In this document: positions 10,578 to 21,800 of the stretch, in pieces
How positions within the stretch are numbered: position 1 is the stretch's first letter
Layout of the letters: every line of letters begins with the position of its first letter
From: Phlebotomus papatasi
Lineage: Eukaryota > Arthropoda > Insecta > Diptera > Psychodidae
Direction: 5' to 3'
NCBI RefSeq assembly: GCF_024763615.1
Contig: NC_077222.1
Location: forward strand, 8,246,001-8,310,000
DNA: 64,000 bases
Notes under the pieces: model-generated
Database searches by the model: none
What the model saw: only the letters and a program-made list of their open reading frames with translations
What the model was told of the DNA's origin: nothing
Translations under genes and position numbers: made by a program

Positions 10578-11100
10578 CTAATGAAATGAATTGAAAAACA
10601 GCAATATTTGTATAATTTGCAATCTTTTGTTCCATTGAATATGAGGCACATTATTTATCAAGCACTTTGAATAAAATTTACCAAAAAGTTGTAGCAAAAA
10701 TTGCCACAAATGCTGAAATATTGCTTTTGTGGTTTTTTTTCTGTCCCTGATACTATTCGGAAGTTCTGTATTCTTGGATTCTTTGAACAAAATTACCAAG
10801 AATTACTTTTTTTAGAAATTATTTTAGTGAATGAAATTTATCCAAGAAATTATCACGCTTATCTGAATGAAAAGATGATAATTTGAGGTTATGTACGACA
10901 TAACCTTGAAAATTGAGGTTATGTCACAACTGGAAAAAATACAGCCAGAAATTTTCTCTTCAAGAATCTGCAAATTTATTTTTCATAATTCAATAAACAA
11001 TTCAAAACCAATAAAATGGACAAGATGTGTTAAGTTTATAGGGAAGGTTTCTTAAATAATGACGTTAGGTTCCAAAACTTTAAAATATGAAAAAGATATA

Positions 11101-11429
11101 CAGTAGAGTCTCGCTATAGTCCATATTTGGTTTCAAATTTGACACTTGGGTCGCACTATAGTCCATGTAATTTTTTAAAATTATCAACGATTTTTAGTAT
11201 TGAAATTGCTCGACGGCTTCCACTTTCTTTGCGATTGTGGTACTTGTTCTTGCTCTCTTCATTATGGATCACAATTATCACAACTACTCAATAAAGTTTG
11301 CCAGAAATATTAAAATAATTATGCATGTCGCATACTAAAAAGCATAACCTAACTTAAAATCAGTGTTTTGAAATCAACGGTCGATAAATTGTGGACTATA
11401 GAGCGATGGCCTATAGCGAGACTCTACTG
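11101..11429. mobile_element. TA-flanked MITE with CAGTAGAGTCTCG ends (pogo/Tigger-like)
   Basis: The ends CAGTAGAGTCTCGCTATAG and CTATAGCGAGACTCTACTG are exact inverted repeats of 19 bp flanked by TA. The element is 329 bp and has no ORF. CAGTA ends with a TA target are known for pogo/Tigger elements. Relatives lie at 55349, 56088 and 59436. Confidence 0.8.
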
Positions 11430-11790
11430 TATCGTTTTTTGTTATGATTCTTGACCAAAAACCCCCTCAATGTGAAAATTAAAAGATTATTCATGAAAGT
11501 ATGTCGTTTTCTTAAGGTTATGCTTAACATAACCTTAAAAATTTCAAGTTAACTAAATTTATAGCAACCAATAATTTACTGCTATGAAGCAAAAATGTAC
11601 AATTTCATTTTTAAAAATAATGTGTGTAATCACTGCATAAACTTTTCACATGGCTAAAATTTGTTCTGTTTCTGAGATTAGAATTTCATATACTCTTAAA
11701 AAAATTCGAAATATACAATTATTCAATTTTTCTGGTTAAAATTTAAATAAAAATGTTGGCAGATTAAAAAATTCTGCGACATACACTCTA

Positions 11791-11897
11791 ATGGCGTCTA
11801 CAAACTAGAAGCAATTTTTTGTCAAAAATTGTTTAAAAAAAATGACGCTTCTGCTTAAAAAAGCATTTACAAAAAATATTCAGTGTGTTGAGGCCTT
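11791..11897. mobile_element. degenerate MITE of the GCCTCTACACATTG family
   Basis: GGCGTCTACAAACTAGAAGC and TTTTTTGTCAAAAATTG on the left face GTGTGTTGAGGCCTTA on the right. It is shorter and more diverged than the copies at 6221 and 43226. Confidence 0.5.
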
Positions 11898-11929
11898 AAG
11901 ATTAAAAATTTTGTAAAAACGGACAAAAT

Positions 11930-12420
11930 GGATGTTATTAAAAATTTGTCAAAAGGATGTTGTTTACCAATTTGACAAAATGTTTCCTCACAATTTACAA
12001 GGAAAAATATCCTTTTCAATGACTTTTAACAAGATCCACTTAGTCGCCGATTTAATGAAAGCTTTCCATATTCAGTATGTAAGAACATACTTTTGACAAA
12101 CTTTCTTTTGAACAAACTTTTTCAAAATAAAAAGTCAAAGACATTTCCATATTTTGTATGAAAGAAAAAAATTCTCTAGGCAAACTTTTCTTAATAATTT
12201 TACAACATTTTTTTCAGCTCAAAAATACTTTGTCAAGGAAAAAGATAAGTTTGTCAAAAGAATGTTTTTTCACACACAATATGGGAAAGTTTCAATTGAA
12301 AGAAAAGTTTTGTCAAATTAACAAAACAAGTTTGTCAAAAGGATGTTTTTCCACATAAATTGTAAGAAAAACTTTTGTCACATTGGTAAACAACATCTTG
12401 ACAAAATTTTAACAAGATAC
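11930..12420. repeat. diverged copies of a TTGTCAAAAGGATGTTTTTCC element
   Basis: The phrases TTTGTCAAAAGGATGTT and AAATTTTAACAAGAT recur in both orientations and match the cleaner element at 37165-37408. Confidence 0.55.
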
Positions 12421-12579
12421 ATTTGTCCGCTTAAAAAACTTTCTTTTTTTTTCAAAGAAAGATTTGTGTTGCTTTTGAGGTTAGAATTTTTTACACATTT
12501 GAAATAAAATAATGAAAATAAGTCAAATTTATCTATGTCTCCACTTGGCAGATCAAGAAATACTGCTTCATAAAATGTG

Positions 12580-13690
12580 TCCTGAATTTCTGAGGTTATG
12601 ATTTACATAACCTAAAACTTTTTGAATAAACTTACTAAGTGAACAAGGTATCCGATTCGGCAGTTGCTTTCTTTTAACGAGAAATAAAGAAAAGAAGGTT
12701 TCAATTGACCGATTTCTCATATTTATGTAGAAAGCTAACCAACAATGTGAGGTTATGTAGAATGTAACCTCCAAAAATCTTTTCAAATTTAATAATTTTC
12801 TGAGTAAAAGCAATTATGCGACAAATAAAATGATCTAAAAAACATTTAAGGTGTTTTTTCAAGTATAGTTTTTATCTCTGAAGAAATCAGATTCTTATAA
12901 AAAAAAGCTAATTGGAAATGTGAGGTTATGTCGAATATAACCTCAAAAACCTCTTCAATTTTAAGAATTTTCTGATTAAAAGCAATTATAACCACAAATA
13001 AAATAATTAAAAATATATTTAACGTGTGTTTTCAAGTATTTTTTTCTTTATCTCAAAAGAAATTAGATTCTTTTATAAAAAAAGTAATTGACAATGTGAG
13101 GTTATGTCAAATATAACCTCAAAAACCTTTTCAAATTTAAGAATTTTTTGAATAAAAGCAACTATAACCACAAATAGAATAATTTTAATCATATTTCAGG
13201 TGTTTTTTTTTCAAGTAATTTTTTTAATAGCAAAAGAAATAAGATTCTAACCTACAATATCTGCAATTTATTAGACAAAATAGAGAATGAGGTCCTTTCA
13301 AATAAAATCTGAGGGAAGATAACCAAGATATTTTTTTTTTTGATAAACTTCAAAATTGCGTTCGTTTGAGCAAGACAGCTAGAACAAAAAGAGATCTACC
13401 TCGCTCGCTCCACCTGAAATGTCTAATGTTTTAAATAAATTAGAAAGGTGAGGTTATGTCTAATATAACCTTCAAAAATCTCTTCAAATTCACTAATTTT
13501 CTGAATAAAAAGAATTTATACGACAAATAAAATGATCTAAAAAATATTTGAGGTGTTTTTTCAAGTATTTTTTTTATCTCAAAAGAAATTATATTCTTAT
13601 AAAAAAAGTTAAATGGCAATGTGAGGTTATGTCGAATATAACCTCAAAAACGTCTTCAAATTCAAGAATTTTCTGATTAAAAGCAATTAT
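12580..13690. repeat. tandem satellite of about 172 bp with GAGGTTATGT palindromes
   Basis: The landmark GAGGTTATGT..AATATAACCTC occurs near 12752, 12921, 13097, 13449 and 13621 (and loosely near 12593), at steps close to 172 bp or twice that. Between landmarks, phrases such as TTCTGATTAAAAGCAATTAT and CAAAAGAAATTAGATTCTT recur. Isolated landmarks also lie near 10888 and 11515. Confidence 0.8.
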
Positions 13691-13990
13691 AACCACAAAT
13701 AAAACAACTTTAAAATATATTTGAGGCGTTTTTTCCAAGTAAATTTTTTTGTAGCAAAAGAAATAAGATTCTAACCTACAATTTATTAGATAAAATAGAG
13801 AATGAGGTCCTTTGAAGTAAAATCTCAGGGAAGGTAAACAAGATAATTTTTTTTGATAAATTTCAAAACGGCGTTCGTGTGAGCGAGACAGCTAAAACAA
13901 ATAGAGATCTATCTCGCTCGCTCCACCTGAAATGTCAAATAAATGTTTACAAAACAAGAAGAAACAATTTGTGCGTTGCCCATAACCCTT
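13240..13990. repeat. duplicated 200-250 bp block inside the satellite
   Basis: The block from GAAATAAGATTCTAACCTAC to CGCTCGCTCCACCTGAAATG is present at about 13240-13420 and again at about 13750-13935. It contains a derived half of the 8.7-kb palindrome unit, and the second copy ends with TTGTGCGTTGCCCATAA. The satellite units between them make this a higher-order repeat of about 500 bp. Confidence 0.7.
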
Positions 13991-14375
13991 TTTGTGTGAA
14001 AATTCAACACACAATTTTCACGCTTTTCACCGTTTTTCTCCTCTCAATTTTCTATTCGTCCATTTTTGTGTCACAATAATTGGGATGTATTCACTTTGTT
14101 TTTCTTTTTTTGCATTATTCTTTAATAATTTTATAATTGGTATAAAAATGTTTATCTGTTTTTTTTTATCACTGATCAAGAGTTGAATTGTCGCATTTAA
14201 GTTTTCAGCAAACTTTCTTCCATCTATGATTGTTTTTTCCACTAAACAAAAATTGTTTGTTTTTTTTCTCAACAAGATTTTGTGTTTCTCTTTTAATTTG
14301 ATAGCAATTTTCACAATTACTATTTCCCTTTTTTTATTATTATTTTTTTCTCTCAATAATATTTCTCTCTCTCCT

Positions 14376-14381
14376 TTTATT
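14376..14381 (-). other. probable polyadenylation signal of Not3
   Basis: AATAAA on the minus strand lies about 255 bp after the Not3 stop, in T-rich 3' flank. Another AATAAA-like site lies slightly further on. Confidence 0.5.
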
Positions 14382-14635
14382 TACCTCTAATGTCCCATTC
14401 ATGTCGGAATTTCACTTTTTTCTGTGTTTTTTTTTGCTCAAACGTCCATCGTACTTTTCTTCGACTTTTATCAGTTTCTACTTTGTTTCTCTTCCGTTCC
14501 GGTATCCTGAATTTTTTTTCCTCTTTTTGCAAACTGTTTTTTTTTTTTTTTGTTTTTGAGTAGAGAGATGCATCACTTGGAGACATCTCCATTAATATGA
14601 GCCGTTGTTTTGAAATCATAAATGTTCACTATAGA

Positions 14636-14785
14636 TCAATTCAGGTCCCTGTCTTCTAAGTACCGGTATTCAAATGTGAATCCTTCCTTCTTTCGTTGCC
14701 CCCATTTCTCATAGTCGAAATATATGTACGTCCCCTTCAATGACAAACAAATCCCTTCTTTAAGCACTTCTGCCCAAAGATTCCG
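14636..14785 (-). CDS. Not3: Not3 exon 9 (NOT box end, stop)
   Basis: 49 codons plus TGA encode RNLWAEVLKEGICLSLKG through YRYLEDRDLN, the nearly invariant C-terminus of CNOT3. The preceding intron (14786-14828) is only 43 bp. Confidence 0.96.
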   Translation of the reverse strand, partial: RNLWAEVLKEGICLSLKGTYIYFDYEKWGQRKKEGFTFEYRYLEDRDLN

Positions 14786-17700
14786 CTGAAAAGTCAAAAA
14801 AGAACAAGGAAAAAAAAACAAAACTCACCTGCTCGTATTCCTCATTGATAATTTTGGGCTCTTCGTGACGCTGAAACCACATCATGTACTTTGTGTGGAA
14901 GCGCCAGCTCTGCTTCTTGAGAGCCTTGGCTGCCAAATATTGAGCTTTTGTCCCTTCCATGTAGTAGAAGACAAAAAATAGTGTCTCAGGTGACAATCGT
15001 TGAAAAAATTCAACAGAGTCTGAATGAGGGAGTTGATTCTGCAGCCCCCCCAAAAAAAAAGAAACCCAAATGACAATTTAATTCTCTCAAATCCTTCCAA
15101 AACTGCATCCCTAAATCATGAAAAAAAACATGCAAGAAGGAAAAGGACAAACCTGAGGGTAGTGGAGAGGTGTCTGAACTGGTTGCCTCTGCTGGTAAGT
15201 TCTCAGCTTTTCAGAATCACTCGGTGTTGGCAAATGAAAGAAAGCAGCCTCCATCATTTGGAACTGTTACCAAACAATAAAAAAAAAGATTTTTCCCTTC
15301 AATTCCAATTTTCTCATCAAATTAATTGAATTAGATAGTTTTAGTTTTAGATGCTATCCCTCAAAAGTACTTTCGCATCATGTACCATTTACCGGTTCTC
15401 AACCGATTTAAACCGATTCATAAGAGTAATAAAATTGATTTTCTCGACCAAAAATTACCTATCGGTTCATAACCGGTACATTACCGGTTCAAAACCGATT
15501 TAAACAGATTTATAAATCACTCAAAACATTGCTCAAAGTAACTTAGAACTAATATAATTGAATTTAGAATAAAAATTTGTTATCGGTTCATTACCGGTTT
15601 CCAAAACCGATTTAAACCGATTCAAAAATCACTCAAAAGATCCCCTAAAATAGTTTAAAGAGTAATAAAATTGATTTTCTCGGGCAAAAATTACTTATCG
15701 GTTCATAACCGATTTGAACTGGTTTATGAATCACTCAAAACATTGCCCAAAATAGCCTGGGACTAATATAATTGAATTTTGAATAAAAATTAGATATCGG
15801 TTATAAACCGATTCAAAACTGATTGGAATCGGTTCAGTTTTATAGCAAATCCCAATACCTTTCCAACGAGCGCAAAAGTGCCCCATTCGCCTGATAAATG
15901 CGCTCTCTAGAGCTCTAAACATTAAGATTTTTGACTGACTAAGCTTTATATTTTTTAACTAAATTAATTTAATTTTTGACTGATCAAAATGATTTTCTTG
16001 AAGACCAAAATCGAATATTTTTGCCACTGGCACACCTTTTAATTCAGGAAAATGTCATCAAATCTAAATTCATATCCCATTCATTTTCAAAAGTATTGGA
16101 TATGTCAATCCCATTTTCTTACAGTATTCTTCTTTTCTTAAACGTCACAACCAAATTCAATTTAATTAAATTGCATTCACGGAAATCTTTTGGAGCCATA
16201 AAAATCAATTTTAGTCTTCAAGAATATCCGTTTGGTCAGTCAAAAATTAAATTCACTAGGTTAAAAATAAGCTTGGCCAGTTAAAAATCTAAATCTTTCC
16301 AAAACTATTAAATTTTTTTTTAACTGAATAATGTTTCGTTAAATTTTTTTATAAATCTAGATTTTTTGTTAATAAAACTAGATTTTCACCGATCAAAATC
16401 ATTTTTTCAAATGACTAAAATTTTGTCCTTTTCCTGACCACACTTTTTTTACTACCTAAAAATGTTTCTTTTTTTAATTGAATAAAATTGATATTTTTTA
16501 CTAACCAAATTCGATTTTTTAAGCTTCCGGCACACCTTTTTAGATCAGGAAGATTTGATGAAATCGAAATTCACATTTCTTTCTTCCTCCATCTTTTTGA
16601 ATAAGTTTATCGAACTCTTTTGCACTTTTCTTCTTCTTTTGACCATCAGACCAAATTAAATTTAGTCTAATCTAATTTTAGGTGCGAAAGAGTGAGATGG
16701 ACATATGCAAAACGTTTGAGAATAAAAGGAATAGTGAATTTTGATTTCATTCAATTTTCTTGGTCAAAAAGATGCGCCGGAGCCATTATAGAAAAAAAAT
16801 CACTATCCAAAATCTTTTTTTTTTCTTTTAACCAACATTACTCTTACTGAACAAAATTCTCATGTTTTTTTCAAAACAAAATCGATTTTTTTTTTCAAAA
16901 CAAAATCGGACCAAAATTGACTTTTCACTAAGCCCCAATGATTTCTGTATTAACTAAATCAACTTTTTATTTTGTCTTTTTATTGCTAGTTTTGTGTTAT
17001 TTAGCTAAAAGATTAAATTTTTCACTGAACAAAACTAATTTTTACTGAATAAACTCGAGTTTTTCTTTTACAGACCAAATCGAATAAATTACTGACCAAA
17101 TAGAATTTGTACTTCTTAAATTTGATTTAAATTGCCCAGATTGAATTTTTCACTGAGAAAATTTGGTTTTTCCCTGATCAAGCTCAATTTTTATCTGATC
17201 AATGTTACTTTTTTATTGACAAGAATATTTTACTGACCAAATTTCGTTTTTTTTTTTAGCAAATTCGATATTATTTACCAGTAAAATTGATTTTTTACTA
17301 CTCTCTTTGAATCAGTTATTCGCCAGTCTGCATTTTTTACTGACCAGATTTGGAATTTCCCAGATCAAACTCAATTTTATCTGACCAAAGTTATTTTTTC
17401 TATTGGCCAAATTTCTTTTCTAATGCCTCCGGCACACATTTTGGATCAGGAAAATTTCACGAAGCCGAAATTTGAATCCCTTTCTTTCTTACAATTTGCG
17501 TATATCTGTCTCATTCTCTCGCTCTCTAAATTCGATTGAGCTAAATTGGATTTGGTGTGATGTTCAAAAGAAGAAGAAGAGTGCGAAAGAATGAGATAGT
17601 CATATGCAAAACGTGTAAGAAAGAAAGTGATTCGAATTTCGACTTCATGAAATTTTCCTGATCTAAAAGGTGTACCGGAGCCATTACTGATCAATTTGAA

Positions 17701-18806
17701 TTTTTTCTTAATTAAATTTAATTTTTATCTGACAAAAATCATCTTTTTTCTAACCAAAATTTGGATTTTTTATTGTTAAAAGATGATTTTTTTAACTGGC
17801 CAAATTCGATCAAATTACTGGCCAAATTTAATTTCTAATCCTCTTTTCGAATTTATTATTAACCTGTTTGAATTTTTCACTGACCAAATTTCAAACTTTA
17901 TTGATCAAACTTAATTTTTACCCACACCAAATCTGATTAAAAAAAATTCTTAGTCAGTAAATGGAGATTGGTAAAAATAGAGGGTGCAACGCGTCCCATA
18001 CTTTCAATTTGCTCGAACTCGTGCTATACCTCAAGAGTACTTTCCCATAATTTACGGTTTACCGATTCATAACCGATTTGAACTGGTTTATGTATCATTC
18101 AAAAGATCCCCAAAAAAAGTTTTAATAGTGATTAAGTTGATTTTCGGACAAAAATTATTTATCGGCTCATTACCGGTTCATAACCGATTGGAACCGGTTC
18201 AAAAATTTAATTTGTTCGTTGAGTAACTAAAATTGTTCAAAACTTTTTAATTCCTCCTTTTTTATGAAGATTCACATTAAGATTTAAATTATACGCAATC
18301 TTTCGGAATTTACTTATTTATTGTAAATTATTCATTACCGATTAATTATCCCTAAAATCGATAAATCTCGATATTTCAATGTGCTATAAAATTTTCAACA
18401 GAAGAAACGAATAGAATAAAATAAATGTACATGAAGAGTGTACTTGTAAACACGATTTTAATTGAATTTCACGCCTTTTTCCCACCCTTTTTCTTCCACA
18501 GACAAATATAATATGATCATGCAAAATTATTCAACAACCATTTTTCCCTCTCTTTTTCTCGCCGATGATGTGCTCATACACGCGTAGAGCATTGAGCTTT
18601 ATTGTTCTTTATGGGATAATTCAAGAGACTCACCTGCAATTGATGCTCTTTCTGCAGAGGTGACGGTCCGAGCGGTGCAACGCCGAGCAGTGGCGGGATG
18701 TGCGCCTCATTTGTCCCCGAATTTTTAATACTACTTGCCACGGCATTTGTGGCATTCGTGTTGGGTCCATTTGTTGCTGCTGCAGCCGTCATCGAGTCCA
18801 CGTACA

Positions 18807-18837
<31 letters not shown>

Positions 18838-21800
18838 CTGTTGCTGTTGCTGCTGCGGCAGAATGGCCGACGTAACGGCCGATTGGGCAACAGCTGATGT
18901 TGTCACAGTTGGTGCTATGGAACTGCCACCCGAGGACAGATTCCCCGTCACAGACACCGAAGACTGCGATACTGTGGACAATCCAGCACGCGAAATGGCT
19001 TCCTGGGCCATTGTCTTCAGTGTTGACATTGAATCAGCCGCGGCCGCAACAGCAGCCACCGAAGCTGCCAGAGAGTTTGACGATACAGCTATATTCTTCA
19101 GATTCATGCTTGGGCCATTCACCATTTGCTGCTGCGGCGAGAGCAATCCCGGAGATGCTCTGAGGAAGAGGATTTACACAGACCAATAGAACCCCCCTAA
19201 TCTGATAATGATCATCAGCAGTAATCTCATTCGGACACTTCCAATTACATTTTCTACTGATAATTATCGTCTTTGGCTTATCAATTCGATTATTGGATTA
19301 TTGCCAGGAATCTATCAATCCAACAACAATTGAGATAAGACAGCCAAGAAAATTGAATTTTGAGTTGTAAAAAATTTGCAGTTGCATTATAACTTTGAAT
19401 ACTATCTCTTTCTGAAGATCTTCTATTACATTTAATCAAGAAAGACTAAAGACAGTCTAAGTTTTTCAGAAAACTACTGAAATTTTGCATTGGGAGCAAA
19501 TATTTGCTAATTTTCAGAAATTAAGGTCCATTTATTCCAGGGCATTTTGATTTGAAATCTCCCTTCCGGAAATCATCCAATGGATTTTTCTTACTTCGGT
19601 TAATTTTTTGACTATTAAAATGTTTTCAGAAACCTTTTTTTAAATAGAAATATATTTCAAGCCAAATAGGCCGAAATACCGAAAAACTACAATTCCGGAA
19701 AGCCAAAATTTCGGAAATCTAAGATACCAAAAAAACAAAATCTGAAAACCGAAATTCCGAAAGCCGAAATTACGAAAGACAAAATCCCAAATGGGTCAAA
19801 GGGTCAAATATCTCTCAACTTCAGCTCTAAATCGATTAGTTTTGTTTAGACAGAAAATTTCCCTCGGCCCAAAAGGCAAAACTGATAATTTCCGAAAGCA
19901 CAAAAATTTCCTTTGTCCCAAAATGCGAAAATAATAATTTCCCGAAACAATCAAAAGGCGAAACAATTTCCAAAAATTGTAAAATATTCTCTTTGTTCCA
20001 AAAGGCGAAACTAATTATTTCCCAGAACACTTAAAATTTCCCTTTGGTTCAAATTGTGAAACTAATAACTTCCGAAAACAAAGAAAATTTTGCTTTGCCC
20101 CAAAATGCGAAACTAATAACTTCCCAAAACAGAGAAAATTTCCCTTTACCCCAAAATGCGAAACTAATAATTTCCCAGGTCACTGAAAATTTCCCTTGCC
20201 CCAAAATACGAAACTAATAACTTCCGAAAACAAAGAAAATTTCCCTTTTCCCCAAAAGGCGAAACTAATAATTTCCTAAATCACTGAAAATTTTCCTTTG
20301 CCCCAAAATGTGAAAATAATAACTTCCCAAAGAAAAGAAAATTTCCATTTGCCCCAAAAGGAGAATCTAATAATTTCCCAGATCACTGAAAATTTCTCTT
20401 TTTCCCAAAATGCGAAACTTTTAATTTCCAATACCACTAAAAATTTCTCTTTGCCCTACCAAACGAAATTTATAATTTCCCAAAACTATGAAAAAAAAAT
20501 TCCCTTTTGTCCCAGAATACGAAACTAATAATTTCCTAGAACACTGAATACTTTGATCCAAAAGGTCAAACTAGTAATATCCCAGGGGAAAATTTCCCTT
20601 TGCTCTAAAATGCGAAACTTATAATTTTCCAAAACAGTGAAAAAATCCCTTTTACTCCAAAAGGCGAAACTAACAATTTCCAAAACACAATGAAAAATTT
20701 CCCTTTGTCCAAAAAACGCAAAACTAACAATTTCTCAGAACTCTTAAAATCCTTAAAATTTCCCTTTGCCCCAAAAGGCGAAAGTAATAATTTCCCAAAA
20801 CAAGGAAAATGTCCCTTTGCCTCCTTAACCGAAATTAATAATTGAAGAGATTGATGTTTGACTCTGAACTCAGACCCGAGGCGCATAACGACCTTAGCCT
20901 TATAAGTTTGCAATTCAATTATTTTATTGGTTGATCTTCTTGTGTCAAATGTGGCTCTTTGGAAATTTGACTTATTCGGGATTTTGACCTATTCGGGTTT
21001 TCGACCCATTCCGAATTTTAGTCCTTTTGAGATTTTGGACCATTCAGTATTTTGGCTTTCAGGATTTCGGTCAATTCGGAATTTGGATTTTCGGGATTTT
21101 GGCCTTTTCGAGATATTGGACCCATTTTGGATTTTGGTCCTTTCGGATTCTTACCATTTTGGGATTTTGGCCCATTCGGGATTTTAGGTATTCCGAATTT
21201 TGAGCTATTTGTGATTTTGGCATTTTCGAGATTTTGGCTTTCGGGGTTAAAATGCAATTCAGGTTTTGGACTATTAAAAATTGTGGCTATTTGGAATTTT
21301 GGCTTTTGGAGATTTTCGTTTTTCCGGATTTTGACCCTTTCGGGAATTTGACGTCACAAGTGTGTCTCGGCTAAAATAGAAAGTCTACCAGACTTTTAAT
21401 TTTATTTCGAATCATTTTACAGTTCAGTACAGTGCAAATAGCATTATAAATCATTAAATTGACATAAAATCGTGGAAATGAATAATTTACTGTGTTACAA
21501 GACATTTTTTGGAGTTTTTCTTTCAGAATATAATTTTTAAAGGAAATTTCACAACTGTAATTAGTTCAAAATGTTCCAACACAATAACACAAAATTACCC
21601 GAGACACACTTGGAATATTATAACAGATCTGTCAGTAATTTTATCGCGGAAACGAACCACTACTAAAAATTTTCCAAAGGCTACTGCTGCATTTTAAAAT
21701 ACTCTTCGAGTAATTTTTATTTTTTAAATTATTATTATTATTTATTTTTTTATTTTATTTAAAGAAGATGCAACTTTTCCCCAAAAACGTAAATTGTGGT

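Larger units (their letters stand above)
2873..14375. other. gene-free intergenic block between RpL5 and Not3
   Basis: I find no conserved gene in these 11.5 kb. The block consists of AT-rich sequence, nested MITEs (3.4-5.5 kb), a palindrome array (8.7-10.0 kb), a pogo-like MITE (11.1 kb) and a satellite of about 172 bp (12.6-13.7 kb). The stretches 5.5-6.2, 6.4-6.7, 6.8-7.4, 7.5-8.7 and 10.0-10.4 kb show nothing I can name beyond AT-rich and T-rich sequence. Confidence 0.6.
15264..18633 (-). other. Not3 intron 6, repeat-filled
   Basis: The 3.4-kb intron contains an AACCGGTT-type array (15385-15850), MITEs of the CCGGCACACC family (from about 16023, 16527 and 17423), T-rich ACTGACC repeats (16850-17950) and a further AACCGGTT segment (18050-18210). 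No gene is visible. Confidence 0.8.

Noticed and set aside
14027..14619. Lys- and Arg-rich minus-strand ORFs after the Not3 stop
   Set aside because: They come from the T-rich 3' flank and have no similarity to known proteins; the NOT box already ends at 14636.
18698..19189. Plus-strand ORF with a run of cysteines
   Set aside because: It is the antisense shadow of the glutamine tract and flanking code of Not3 exon 6, which is supported by homology and splice frame.
20605..21351. ORFs of 76-102 aa with repeated Phe/Gly/Pro phrases
   Set aside because: They are read-through of minisatellites inside Not3 intron 5.
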